Below are positions 29,875-39,855 of a DNA stretch of 64,000 bases, in pieces; position 1 is the stretch's first letter; every line of letters starts with the position of its first letter. The position numbers and the translations under genes were made by a program. The notes under the pieces were generated by a model. The model searched no databases, was not told the origin of the DNA, and saw only the letters and a list, made by a program, of their open reading frames with translations. Origin of the DNA: Sulfurimonas sp. HSL-1716 (lineage in GTDB: Bacteria > Campylobacterota > Campylobacteria > Campylobacterales > Sulfurimonadaceae); assembly GCF_039645975.1 (NCBI RefSeq), contig NZ_CP147918.1, positions 2,193,567-2,257,566 of the forward strand, read 5' to 3'.

Positions 29875-29908
29875 ATCAAGTAATCATAATACAGCCTGAT
29901 CACTCAGG

Positions 29909-29926
29909 ACTAAGCAAGCAGACAAC
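29909..29926 (-). other. 16S processing stem, 3' arm
   Basis: ACTAAGCAAGCAGACAAC here is matched in inverted orientation by GTCGTCTACTTGCTTAGT at about 31669-31686 in the leader. The two arms would pair across the 16S gene, as expected for the RNase III processing helix. Confidence 0.7.
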
Positions 29927-30003
29927 TGAACAACTAACATTTTTTTCTCGTGTGAGATTTTCTTTATATTGAGCATATCAAACGAATGATATCTCTTTAC
30001 TCT

Positions 30004-31520
<1,517 letters not shown>

Positions 31521-31757
31521 TGAATTATTTGAACCAAAGCCCAAGATAAAAATCATTGGCTTTATTTTTTAAAAAGTATCCATTTAATAAATAGTATTAA
31601 ATAGACGGTTATGTTATAGTTATCTTTAAGTAAACTTCCGACAACCCTAACTCTCGTTAGCCGTCCCCGTCGTCTACTTGCTTAGTTTTCAATGATCTCA
31701 AACGTGAAATTCTTATCTCTCTTTAAATCCCTAAACTTTAGGTCTCTTCGTTTGTGG
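31521..31757 (-). other. rRNA operon leader
   Basis: A noncoding leader between the inferred transcription start (about 31757) and mature 16S. It contains the 5' arm of the 16S processing helix at about 31669-31686. No open frame with a ribosome site is seen. Confidence 0.7.
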
Positions 31758-31763
31758 ACGGGA

Positions 31764-31792
31764 ATTATAGGGAAAAATCTATCCATTGTCAA
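31764..31792 (-). promoter_or_regulatory. rRNA operon promoter with full consensus boxes
   Basis: On the minus strand TTGACA (31792-31787), a 17-base spacer and TATAAT (31769-31764): both hexamers match the housekeeping sigma consensus at ideal spacing, about 245 bases upstream of mature 16S. The bases just upstream are A/T-rich, suitable for an UP element. The remaining stretch to 31970 holds only the upstream region of the BI-1 gene. Confidence 0.85.
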
Positions 31793-31970
31793 GAGGTTTT
31801 TGGAAGAATCTTATAGAAATTTTTGAATTTGTACAAATTGTATAAAATTAACTCTGTTACGTTCAATTTTTGTTAACTAATCATTCATAAATTTAGTATA
31901 TATTTCACTTGTAAATTATATGTGCGAAAAACTATATTATAATACTGCACTATAATAATAGGAGAAATAT

Positions 31971-32678
31971 ATGGGATTATATGATAGAGATTATGCAAGA
32001 TCTACTTCATTCGGCTTTGAAGCTGTGCGTCGTACTGAAGCACAGACCGTCTCTTTTGTAAAAGAAACGTACAAACTATTCGCTGCATCTATGCTTGCTG
32101 CTGCGGTCGGTGCGTATGTAGGAATTCCATTTGCGGGCGCTGTTGCGGCAAGTTACTGGTTTATAGCTATCCCTTGGATGCTATTTGGGATGTTTGGCTT
32201 GAATATGGTAAAAAATAAGCCCGGTATAAATATGATCGCACTTTTTGCTTTCACATTTGTCAGCGGTATTATAATAACTCCGCTTTTAAGTCATATTCTA
32301 GGAATGAAAGGCGGCGGTGCTTTAGTCGCGAACGCTTTTTTAATGACATCCGCTCTTTTTGGAGCATTGAGCTTTTTTGCGATAAAAACGACTAAAGATT
32401 TTACTACATACAGCAAACCGTTGATTATAGCTTTTTTTGTGATCCTTGGATTTTCACTGATAAACGTGTTTTTCATTCACAGTCCGGCTATATTCCTGTT
32501 TATTCAAGCCGCTTTCCTGCTTGTCATAAGCGTAATGGTCATCCATGATACGCAAAACGTCATAAGCGGCGCGTATGAGACACCGATGGACGGTGCAATC
32601 GCTTTATATCTGGATTTTTTCAATCTGTTTATAACGCTTTTGCAGCTATTTGGCATCTTTGGCTCAAGCGATGACTAA
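31971..32678 (+). CDS. Bax inhibitor-1 (BI-1/YccA/TMBIM) family membrane protein
   Basis: A 235-residue inner-membrane protein with about seven hydrophobic segments. After a short soluble N-terminus it has FVKETYKLFAASMLAAAVGAY (first segment), and near the C-terminus HDTQNVISGAYETPMDGAIALYLDFFNLFITLLQLFG, the family signature. Bacterial relatives include a pH-sensitive calcium leak (YetJ) and an FtsH-associated regulator (YccA); the exact job here is open. AGGAG stands six bases before the ATG and a TATAAT box is at about 31938-31943. It is divergent from the rRNA operon, and its last codons overlap the next gene. Confidence 0.88.
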   Translation: MGLYDRDYARSTSFGFEAVRRTEAQTVSFVKETYKLFAASMLAAAVGAYVGIPFAGAVAASYWFIAIPWMLFGMFGLNMVKNKPGINMIALFAFTFVSGIIITPLLSHILGMKGGGALVANAFLMTSALFGALSFFAIKTTKDFTTYSKPLIIAFFVILGFSLINVFFIHSPAIFLFIQAAFLLVISVMVIHDTQNVISGAYETPMDGAIALYLDFFNLFITLLQLFGIFGSSDD

Positions 32679-33066
32679 CGAACTTACACCCGATCTTTTT
32701 CGGGTGTGCGATGCAAATCTCAACCGTCTTAAAGAGGGAATACGCGTCGTCGAGGATATAGCGAGATACAGAGATAACAACAAAGAGCTCTCTTTAAAAC
32801 TCAAAGAGCTTCGTCATCTTGCAAAGATAGATGATCTAAAACCGCTGCTAAACGGAAGGGACAGTATGAACGACGTCCTTCGTCCTTCAACTCCTTCGGA
32901 AATGAATAGACAAAGCCTTCAAAATATCATAACCGCGAACTTCAAAAGAGCACAGGAATCCTCCCGCGTCTTAGAAGAAATATATAAATTAGCCGATCCA
33001 ACACTCTCGGAAAACTTCAAACATATACGCTATACGCTTTACGCCTTGGAAAAAGAGTTTATATAA
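32671..33066 (+). CDS. ThiD2-like small protein (annotated in relatives as thiamine-phosphate pyrophosphorylase)
   Basis: A 131-residue helical protein with RVCDANLNRLKEGIRVVEDIARY near residue 11 and ANFKRAQESSRVLEEIYKL near 96. These repeated N-R-(L/A)-x-E-G/S-x-R-V-x-E-(D/E) phrases mark the ThiD2 domain, often found in front of the ThiE barrel. Here the ThiE barrel is absent and no frameshift remnant follows. ThiD2 is thought to handle a hydroxymethylpyrimidine phosphate. The ATG at 32671 overlaps the BI-1 stop by 8 nt; a longer frame to 32650 is less likely. Its end overlaps a convergent gene by 28 bp. Confidence 0.65.
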   Translation: MTNELTPDLFRVCDANLNRLKEGIRVVEDIARYRDNNKELSLKLKELRHLAKIDDLKPLLNGRDSMNDVLRPSTPSEMNRQSLQNIITANFKRAQESSRVLEEIYKLADPTLSENFKHIRYTLYALEKEFI

Positions 33067-33734
33067 ACGACTTCAAACTCCAGATAATTTAGCGGATACT
33101 CATCCATAAGTCTTTTGGTTTGTTTATAATCAAGCACGTTACGCCCTGCGCTTACCCCGCTTTTTTTAATATACTTGAACATATCGCGTACGCTTTCAAA
33201 CTCTAATGAATAGTTCACGATCTCTATATCCGCTTTGAGACACTTTGCCGCCAACTCGATGACTTGCTCTTTTGAAGGCGTGATCGGATCTATTTTTGCC
33301 GTCTTGTTTACGGCAGCGAACGTACCGGAAGTAAAAAGCACCAAAGAGAACGGAACATCAAACCTTGCTATGTGTTCAAATACGCTTTTTAAATCCTCCG
33401 CCCACTGCAAAGCCGAAGCCGATACGACATAATCGAAATCCTCTTTCAAAAGATCTTCAAAAAGCGCAGCATCGTTAAAGTCGCCCAATATACATCTGAC
33501 GTTAGAAGCTTTTGGATGAAGTTCTAACATCTTATGCGAAAAATCGACGCCGACAAACTTCTCCGGCTTCCAGTCTAAAAGATTATAGATGGCTCCGCTT
33601 CCGCATCCAAGATCCAAGATCTTTTTGGGCTTGCCTCTAAGAGATGTTATAAGTTTCTTTGCGACTTTTTCCTGTATCTGATTGAACTTCGGATACTCTC
33701 GCGCATACTTTGAAAACTCACGACTTATTTTCAT
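33039..33734 (-). CDS. SAM-dependent methyltransferase, BioC-like
   Basis: Class I methyltransferase of 231 residues with the SAM-binding ILDLGCGSGAIYNLL near 39, then VGVDFSHKML, and the post-II motif FDYVVSASALQWAEDL near 101. The last resembles BioC (malonyl-ACP O-methyltransferase, first step of pimelate formation for biotin), as does the later FKYIKKSGVSAGRN. No other bio genes are in the window, so this rests on motif resemblance alone; a general methyltransferase is the alternative. It overlaps znuB by 4 nt, so it is cotranscribed with the zinc transporter genes. Confidence 0.6.
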   Translation of the reverse strand: MKISREFSKYAREYPKFNQIQEKVAKKLITSLRGKPKKILDLGCGSGAIYNLLDWKPEKFVGVDFSHKMLELHPKASNVRCILGDFNDAALFEDLLKEDFDYVVSASALQWAEDLKSVFEHIARFDVPFSLVLFTSGTFAAVNKTAKIDPITPSKEQVIELAAKCLKADIEIVNYSLEFESVRDMFKYIKKSGVSAGRNVLDYKQTKRLMDEYPLNYLEFEVVYINSFSKA

Positions 33735-34519
33735 CTTTTATTTACGACCAGCGATATAATAAAAAACAGAATCACGCACATGACTATAGTGGCTCCCGAA
33801 GGCAGTGAATAGTAATATGAAAGCGTCATACCTATGATCACTGAGAGAAGAGCAAAAGCCAAAGAGATCAAGACCGTCTTTAAAAATCCTTGTCTGTACT
33901 GCAGCGCAGCGATACTCGGTATGACCATAAGTGCACCGATAAGAAGAGTGCCTACAACTCTTATTGAAAGCGCGATGATCACTGCGACGACGGTGACAAG
34001 AAGATAGTTCAGCATTTTTACCTTTATGCCGCTTGTATGTGCGACCTCTTCATCATACGATATAAAAAAAAGCTCTTTTGAAAAACCGAGCAAAAGGATA
34101 AGTGAGATAGAACCAAATACCGCCATAGTTATCAGGTCGTCATTGCTGACGGCTAGAATGGAACCGAAAAGATAACTGAACAAAGAGTTGTTAAACGCAC
34201 CGCCGAGCGATACGATGATGATGGCAAGAGCAAGACCGCCCGAGAGAAAGATCGCAAGTATTGCATCAGAGTAAAGATGAAACGTACTTCTTAGGTATTC
34301 TATAAGCCATGCACTGAATATTGCCATGAACACTGCCATCCAAAGCGGAGAAAATCCTGCGAAAAGCCCTACGGCGACACCTACAAGTGCGGAGTGTGCC
34401 AGGGTCTCGGTCATCATCGAATAGCGTTTTAAAACAACGAACGAACCGCTGATGGAAGCAAGTGTTGCGATAATAAACCCGGCTAAAAATGCTCTTTGCA
34501 TAAAATCGTATTCAAACAT
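33731..34519 (-). CDS. znuB: Zinc/metal ABC transporter permease
   Basis: ABC-3 family inner-membrane permease of 262 residues with about eight hydrophobic segments. The text LAHSALVGVAVGLFAG (near residue 40), the conserved SYDEEVAHTSGIKVKMLNYLL loop that contacts the ATPase (near 153) and IGALMVIPSIAALQ (near 193) are typical. It forms the channel for the metal delivered by the binding protein at 35293. It lies 12 nt after znuC. Zinc is preferred over manganese because of the His-rich partners. Confidence 0.88.
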   Translation of the reverse strand: MFEYDFMQRAFLAGFIIATLASISGSFVVLKRYSMMTETLAHSALVGVAVGLFAGFSPLWMAVFMAIFSAWLIEYLRSTFHLYSDAILAIFLSGGLALAIIIVSLGGAFNNSLFSYLFGSILAVSNDDLITMAVFGSISLILLLGFSKELFFISYDEEVAHTSGIKVKMLNYLLVTVVAVIIALSIRVVGTLLIGALMVIPSIAALQYRQGFLKTVLISLAFALLSVIIGMTLSYYYSLPSGATIVMCVILFFIISLVVNKR

Positions 34520-34531
34520 ACAGAAAATACC

Positions 34532-35302
34532 TTAATGATGGTGATGGTGGTGATAAAGAAGATGCGCATCGACACCGTACAGCCGACTCATCTCTTCACA
34601 GCTTATCGCTTCTTTTGGATTATTACAAGTCAGCAGTTTTCTATTTATCGTAAAAAGTCTTTTGATATCGTCGGCGATCACACCGATATCGTGGGTAATG
34701 AAAATGATCGTGATCTTCTCGTCTTTGTTCAGACCTCTTAGAAGTTCATAAAATCTTTGCTGTGACTTTACATCTACCCCGGTATTTGGCTCATCAAGAA
34801 TAAGAACTTCCGGTTTTGAAGCAAGTGCGCGCGCTATCATCACTCTTTGTCGTTGTCCGCCTGAAAGAGTGCCTATCATCTTCTCTTTGATATCCAGGAC
34901 ATCCATCTTTCTCATAGCGTCTTCAACACAAGCCGCATCTTCAGCGGAGTACCTCGCAAAAAAACCTCTTTTGGCGGTTCTACCCATCTTGACGACGTCT
35001 AGCACCGTAGCAGGAAACGTGATATCGACATGAGATGCACGCTGCGGGACATAACCTATCTTGTCCCACTCTTTAAACTCCTCTATCTTTTTACCGAATA
35101 TCTTTACACTTCCGCTGCTGGGTTTCTCCAAACCCAAAAGCAGACGGATAAGAGTCGTCTTGCCGCCTCCGTTTGGTCCTATGATCGCATCATATTCACC
35201 GGAAAATATCTTAAAAGAAAGCGATTCCAAGATACTTTGCGAGTTCACCCTGAACCCGAGTGATGAAACGTCAAAGATAGGTACTTCAAATTTTATCGGC
35301 AC
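34532..35302 (-). CDS. znuC: Zinc/metal ABC transporter ATPase with C-terminal hexahistidine
   Basis: ATP-binding subunit of 256 residues. Walker A GPNGGGKTT near 43, signature LSGGQRQRVMIARAL near 145 and Walker B VLILDEPNTGVD near 167 are intact, as is the His switch in IIFITHD. The protein ends LLYHHHHHH, six consecutive histidines encoded by a mix of CAT and CAC, at 34535-34552. Such a tail could bind zinc and sense cytoplasmic metal. It overlaps znuA by 10 nt and precedes znuB. Confidence 0.9.
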   Translation of the reverse strand: MPIKFEVPIFDVSSLGFRVNSQSILESLSFKIFSGEYDAIIGPNGGGKTTLIRLLLGLEKPSSGSVKIFGKKIEEFKEWDKIGYVPQRASHVDITFPATVLDVVKMGRTAKRGFFARYSAEDAACVEDAMRKMDVLDIKEKMIGTLSGGQRQRVMIARALASKPEVLILDEPNTGVDVKSQQRFYELLRGLNKDEKITIIFITHDIGVIADDIKRLFTINRKLLTCNNPKEAISCEEMSRLYGVDAHLLYHHHHHH

Positions 35303-36234
35303 TCTCTGGCCTCCGATATTTTTTGCAGGTTTTGAATCATCAGCGAATAATACGTAGCACCCTCCTCGGATTCTTTTTTCGTTATATTTGCGATAGGCTG
35401 AAGCATATCGACTGTTACTTTTGTATCTTCCGCAATAGCATTTATGACCTTATCGCTTGCAAATGACTCAAAGAATATCGTACTTATGTTTTTGTCTTTC
35501 ACTTTGTCTATGATGCTGTTCATCACTTTTGCGCTCGGCTGAGCATCGGGTGAAAGTCCGCTGACGGATTCGACATGAAAGCCGTATTTTACCGCAAGGT
35601 ACGAGAATGCGTTGTGATCGACCACGATCGTATCGAGTTTACACGCGCTCATCTTTTGCCTGTATTGAACATCTATCTCTTTTAGCTTTGCGATATATGC
35701 TTCTGCATTCGCACTGTAAAGCTCTTTATTCGCGGGCAGAATCTTGGTGAACTTTTCTTTGAGAACGTTTACGGCCGTTATCATATTATCGACGTCAAGC
35801 CAGTAGTGCGGATCGAATTGAAGCTCATGACGGTGCCCTTCTTTTTCATCCTCATGATGAGCCGCATCCAAAAGCTTTACATATCCGCTCATATCGAGTC
35901 CGTTCTTTTCATCTTCAAAAGTATGCGTCCAAGGCTCCAGACCGGCTCCGCTGTAAACGACAAGATCCGAATCATGAAGTTTTGCCATTAGCTTTGGCGT
36001 GGGTTCAAAATCATGAACTTCGACACCGTAAGGAAGCACACAAAAACACTCCATGCTGTCGCCTGCGATGTTTTTTGCCGCATCATAAAGAGCATAAGTA
36101 CTAAGAGCTATGAGAGGTTTTGATTTTTGCTCATACTTATGAGCTTCCTTCCCGCCCGACGAATGCAGATTGTAATATGTAAAAGCTCCTACAAGCAATA
36201 TCAACAAAATCGATATAGTTTTGATAGTTTTCAT
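35293..36234 (-). CDS. znuA: Zinc/metal ABC transporter substrate-binding protein
   Basis: Periplasmic cluster A-I binding protein. The N-terminal hydrophobic segment (about 5-23) is followed by a mature domain with VLPYGVEVHDFEPTP near 68 (first metal His), a His/Glu-rich loop AHHEDEKEGHRHE near 126 that is the ZnuA metal-collecting loop, FDPHYWLDVDN near 140, VVDHNAFSYLA and the late Asp/Glu region FFESFAS. The start at 36234 (MKTIKTIS) has an AAAAGAAT ribosome site; a longer frame to 36273 begins in the promoter region. It is first in the znuA-znuC-znuB-methyltransferase operon. Confidence 0.9.
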   Translation of the reverse strand: MKTIKTISILLILLVGAFTYYNLHSSGGKEAHKYEQKSKPLIALSTYALYDAAKNIAGDSMECFCVLPYGVEVHDFEPTPKLMAKLHDSDLVVYSGAGLEPWTHTFEDEKNGLDMSGYVKLLDAAHHEDEKEGHRHELQFDPHYWLDVDNMITAVNVLKEKFTKILPANKELYSANAEAYIAKLKEIDVQYRQKMSACKLDTIVVDHNAFSYLAVKYGFHVESVSGLSPDAQPSAKVMNSIIDKVKDKNISTIFFESFASDKVINAIAEDTKVTVDMLQPIANITKKESEEGATYYSLMIQNLQKISEARECR

Positions 36235-36311
36235 ACATATTCTTTTAATTGAAGTTAACGCAATTATAGCCAATTACAGCTTTATATTTTACATCTTTAC
36301 TATTATTTGGA

Positions 36312-36317
36312 TATAAT
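36312..36317 (+). promoter_or_regulatory. Candidate -10 box upstream of secG
   Basis: A perfect TATAAT stands 60 bases before the secG ATG in an A/T-rich context, with no evident -35. Confidence 0.4.
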
Positions 36318-36377
36318 TCGCAACTTTTATATATTCTATCACAGCTTTAATAAGCCGAAGATAGCAGAGGGATTTAT

Positions 36378-36701
36378 ATGACTACAGGCTTTTTGCTTAT
36401 TGTTCAGATTGTACTCGTAATTGCAATCGTGATCGTTGTACTTTTACAAAAAAGTTCTAGCATAGGATTAGGCGCGTATAGCGGCTCAAACGAGTCCGTT
36501 TTCGGAGCTAAAGGACCGGGTAGCTTTTTAGCAAAAGCTACTTTCACTATAGGTTTTCTATTTTTGGTAAACACTATCGCTCTTGGCTATTTTTATTCTA
36601 AGGCTAAAAGCGAATCGGTAGTCGATACGGTAAAAGAAAGCAATGTCGTTGAAGCGCCTGTCGCACCTGCCGCAGCAAAACAAAACAACGCTACAAAATA
36701 A
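36378..36701 (+). CDS. secG: Preprotein translocase subunit SecG
   Basis: Small inner-membrane subunit of the SecYEG channel, 107 residues with two membrane segments (about 5-24 and 53-73). Between them is VLLQKSSSIGLGAYSGSNES, which matches the conserved cytoplasmic loop, followed by FGAKGPGSFLAKATF. The C-terminal tail is Ala/Val/Asn-rich and variable. A strong terminator follows immediately, so it is separate from frr. Confidence 0.93.
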   Translation: MTTGFLLIVQIVLVIAIVIVVLLQKSSSIGLGAYSGSNESVFGAKGPGSFLAKATFTIGFLFLVNTIALGYFYSKAKSESVVDTVKESNVVEAPVAPAAAKQNNATK

Positions 36702-36736
36702 AGTGCGGGATCATATCCGCACTCAACTCTTTTTTA
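36702..36736 (+). terminator. Rho-independent terminator of secG
   Basis: AGTGCGG and CCGCACT arms (36702-36723) close a stem with an eight-base loop and are followed within five bases by a run of Ts. Confidence 0.85.
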
Positions 36737-36791
36737 AAACCATTTTGCTACAATTTTATCAACTGTATACCACACTTTCAAAAGGGGTCCT

Positions 36792-37349
36792 ATGTTAAAC
36801 GAAATATTTAATGAATGTGAAACAAAAATGAAAAAAAGCATCGAACATATGATGCATGATTTTAAAACGCTTCGTACCGGTAAGGTGACCGTTCAGGTTT
36901 TAGACAATATTAAAATTGATTATTACGGTACGATGACCCCGCTTGATCAGGTCGGCTCCGTTTTGGCGACCGATGCTACAACGATAGTTGTCAACCCTTG
37001 GGAAAAAAATCTTTTAGGAGATATCGAAAGCGCGATCGCCAAAGCAAATATCGGCGTGAACCCGAACAACGACGGTGATACGATCAAACTGTTTTTCCCT
37101 CCAATGACGGTCGAACAACGTCAAGAAAGCGTTAAACAGATGAAAGTCATGGGAGAAAACGCGAAAGTTGCCGTAAGAAACGACAGACGCAACGCAAACG
37201 ATAAGATCAAAAAGCTTGAAAAAGATAAAGAGATCACAACCGATGAATCAAAATCTGCTCAGGACAATGTCCAAAAACTCACAGATAAATACACCGCAGA
37301 GATAGATTCGATACTAAAAACAAAAGAAGCGGAAATCCTTAAAGTTTAA
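36792..37349 (+). CDS. frr: Ribosome recycling factor
   Basis: Splits post-termination ribosomes together with EF-G. The 185-residue length is exact for the family. [23 protein letters not shown] (residues 25-47) and [18 protein letters not shown] are conserved, and the C-terminal helix has [25 protein letters not shown] strong AAAGGGG ribosome site precedes the ATG. A hairpin (GCCAAAG/CTTTGGC, 37353-37377) follows before pyrE. Confidence 0.95.
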   Translation: MLNEIFNECETKMKKSIEHMMHDFKTLRTGKVTVQVLDNIKIDYYGTMTPLDQVGSVLATDATTIVVNPWEKNLLGDIESAIAKANIGVNPNNDGDTIKLFFPPMTVEQRQESVKQMKVMGENAKVAVRNDRRNANDKIKKLEKDKEITTDESKSAQDNVQKLTDKYTAEIDSILKTKEAEILKV

Positions 37350-37352
37350 TAC

Positions 37353-37377
37353 GCCAAAGCAACAAAGTCACTTTGGC
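37353..37377 (+). terminator. Hairpin between frr and pyrE
   Basis: Seven-nt arms GCCAAAG and CTTTGGC with an 11-base loop, 4 bases after the frr stop. No clear T tract follows, so it may be an attenuator or RNA-stability element. Confidence 0.4.
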
Positions 37378-37458
37378 TGCGTTAGCATTTAGTTCTCTTC
37401 AGCAGGGAACTCACGCATCATAGATGCTCTTTAATATACTCAACACTAGGAAAATTCA

Positions 37459-38067
37459 ATGGATATCAAACAAATCTATATGGATGCGAATGCCCTTTTA
37501 CATGGACATTTCAAACTGAGTTCAGGCAATCATTCAGAATATTATCTGCAATCCGCAAAAGTCTTAGAGGATCCAAAGACCGCAAATCTTTTGGCGACGG
37601 CTTTGGCTGCACAAATAAAAGAGAGCGGTTTAAAGATAGATACCGTCTGCGCACCTGCCCTTGGCGGACTGATCGCAGGATATGCCCTTGCGCAAGCACT
37701 TGAATGCAGGTATATCTTTGCAGAACGGGTAAACGGCGAAATGAGCATCCGCCGCGGTTTTGAAGTAAGTAAAGATGAAAGAGTCCTGATGTGCGAAGAT
37801 ATCATCACGACAGGCGGTTCTGCAATGGAAGCAGCACGAGTCGTCGAATCTTTAGGCGGAAAGATTGTCGGTGTCGCAGCTTTAGCAAACCGCGGATTTT
37901 GTAAACGCGAGAACAGCGACGTAACGACCAAGCCAAACTGCAAGCTGCCTCAAGACATTCCGTTCTTCGCACTTGCGGACTTTACTTTTGAAATGTATTC
38001 ATCGGATGCTTGTCCTATGTGTCAGGCGGGAAGCGAAGCCATAAAACCGGGTTCAAGAGGGAACTAA
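37459..38067 (+). CDS. pyrE: Orotate phosphoribosyltransferase
   Basis: Makes orotidine 5'-phosphate from orotate and PRPP in pyrimidine synthesis. The type I PRTase PRPP-binding motif [20 protein letters not shown] is near residue 110, and the N-terminal [14 protein letters not shown] is the substrate-binding hood seen in PyrE. Length of 202 residues is normal. AGGAAA precedes the ATG. It is convergent with the antiporter gene. Confidence 0.93.
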   Translation: MDIKQIYMDANALLHGHFKLSSGNHSEYYLQSAKVLEDPKTANLLATALAAQIKESGLKIDTVCAPALGGLIAGYALAQALECRYIFAERVNGEMSIRRGFEVSKDERVLMCEDIITTGGSAMEAARVVESLGGKIVGVAALANRGFCKRENSDVTTKPNCKLPQDIPFFALADFTFEMYSSDACPMCQAGSEAIKPGSRGN

Positions 38068-38124
38068 TAACTAGCGTAGCTAAAGCTTGACACTTTGTGT
38101 CAGAGATCAGCTCTTTTGCCCCCC

Positions 38125-39744
38125 CTATATTTTTAGCTGACAGGTCATCACCCTCTCGACCAAGACTCTCGCGACTTCGACTTTTGAATCCACGATCATA
38201 GAAATATTCAGTTTTTCCAGCTTGTAGCCCTCCTCCGCAGAAACCACTTTTACTATGATGTTCGCATCGTTTGTCTGCTTTACGATAGCTTCACAGATAA
38301 GTCTTTTCTTCTCTACGTTATCAAGTGTAACGATGATTATCGCACACTCCTTTACATGTATCGCTTCTAAGATGGAACGTTTTGACATATCACCCAGATA
38401 GGCTTCCATTCCATCCTTTACCGCTCGTTTTACGTTTTTGGGGTTGTTGTCCACGACTATATAGTTCGTTCCGTATTCATTAAGCTGTTGAGAAACATAT
38501 TTGCCGACCGAGCCGTAGCCGCAGACGATGATATGATCTTTTCTGTTCGGAAGATTCGAGACTTCCGGTACGGACATGTTCTCTTTAAAAAACATTCTTG
38601 AAATAGATCTTACTTTTGATATGAAAAAAGGTGTCAGCACCATGGACAAGATGACGACCAAGACCAGAAGCTGACTCAGTTCGTCTTTAATGATCCCGCC
38701 CATGGAAGCGATAGCGAAAATGACGAACGAGAACTCTCCGACTTGAGAAATGGAAAGCGCCGTTTTAAAAGATATGGAGTTCGTCGACGTTATTCTGATG
38801 ACAATGAAAGTGATAAGGGTTTTTAGCAAAAGGACCATGGCGAATATGGCAAAAATCAAAGAGATGTTGTCGATAAAAAGAGAGATGTTTATCTTCATCC
38901 CGACCACTATGAAGAACGTTCCAAGCAGCATGTCTTTAAACGGAGCTATATCTGCTTCGACCTTATAGTGGTACTTCGTTTCGGCTATGACCATGCCGGC
39001 GACAAACGCGCCCAGAGAATACGTAAATCCCAGATAATGCGCTATAAGTGACGCTCCGGTTACCACAAACAAGACAGAGCCCATGAACAGCTCGTCCAGC
39101 TCAGATGTCGCAGAGAACTGCAATAGCCAAGATATCACTTTTTTACCTACGACCAAGAGCAAAAACAATACGATGGCCGCACTTACGAACGTATGAAACA
39201 GGATCGTATAGATATCTTCACCGCCCTCATTGGTCAAAATACCGATAAGAATAAGTATCGGGATGACCGCAATGTCTTGGAAGATCAAGATTCCCGTCGA
39301 TCTCTGCCCGTAAGAGGTGTATATGTTTTTAGAGTTTTTCAGATACGTTAAAACGACTGCCGTAGACGACATGGAAAACGAAAGCGCAATAATAAGCGAA
39401 GACATATAGTCAAGATGAAACAGATAATAGGTGATCGCAAAGATCACGAGCGACGTAAAACCGACCTGCATAAATCCGTTGCCGAATATAAACAGTTTCA
39501 TCGAGTTCATTTTGGCCAAAGATATTTCCAGCCCTATGGTGAACATCAAAAAGACAATGCCGAATTCACCGATCTGATCGAGAAGTGCACTATGAGCATT
39601 GCCTGCCAATCCAAAAGCATGACTAATGATCGTACCCGTTAAAATATAACCGATGATCTGTGAGATCCCGTAATGTTTGAGTACGATATTAATAACGGTG
39701 GATATACCCAAAGCGATTGAAATATATAAGACGGCCTCTTGCAT
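38125..39744 (-). CDS. Monovalent cation:proton antiporter, KefB/KefC-like (CPA2 with TrkA-N domain)
   Basis: Membrane antiporter of 539 residues: about 12 membrane segments (residues 1-380) with the CPA2 phrases GEFGIVFLMFTIGLE near 57 and YSLGAFVAGMVIAE near 243, then a cytoplasmic RCK/TrkA-N domain with HIIVCGYGSVGKYVSQQL near 400 for NAD(H) binding, ending after about 140 residues. It probably exports K+ or Na+ in exchange for protons under control of the nucleotide-binding domain. GGAGGATGA precedes the start. No glutathione-linked ancillary gene is adjacent. Confidence 0.88.
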   Translation of the reverse strand: MQEAVLYISIALGISTVINIVLKHYGISQIIGYILTGTIISHAFGLAGNAHSALLDQIGEFGIVFLMFTIGLEISLAKMNSMKLFIFGNGFMQVGFTSLVIFAITYYLFHLDYMSSLIIALSFSMSSTAVVLTYLKNSKNIYTSYGQRSTGILIFQDIAVIPILILIGILTNEGGEDIYTILFHTFVSAAIVLFLLLVVGKKVISWLLQFSATSELDELFMGSVLFVVTGASLIAHYLGFTYSLGAFVAGMVIAETKYHYKVEADIAPFKDMLLGTFFIVVGMKINISLFIDNISLIFAIFAMVLLLKTLITFIVIRITSTNSISFKTALSISQVGEFSFVIFAIASMGGIIKDELSQLLVLVVILSMVLTPFFISKVRSISRMFFKENMSVPEVSNLPNRKDHIIVCGYGSVGKYVSQQLNEYGTNYIVVDNNPKNVKRAVKDGMEAYLGDMSKRSILEAIHVKECAIIIVTLDNVEKKRLICEAIVKQTNDANIIVKVVSAEEGYKLEKLNISMIVDSKVEVARVLVERVMTCQLKI

Positions 39745-39817
39745 TCATCCTCCATAATTATCTGCTAATTATATCAGCTTAATCAGCCTCCATATAGAGT
39801 TTTAAGAGATTTTTTAA

Positions 39818-39823
39818 TATAAT
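39818..39823 (+). promoter_or_regulatory. Candidate -10 box upstream of pyrG
   Basis: A TATAAT lies 33 bases before the pyrG ATG in the 111-bp gap between the divergent antiporter and pyrG genes. Confidence 0.45.
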
Positions 39824-39855
39824 CGCCTAATTATTTACTAAAGTAAGGTTTGTGC

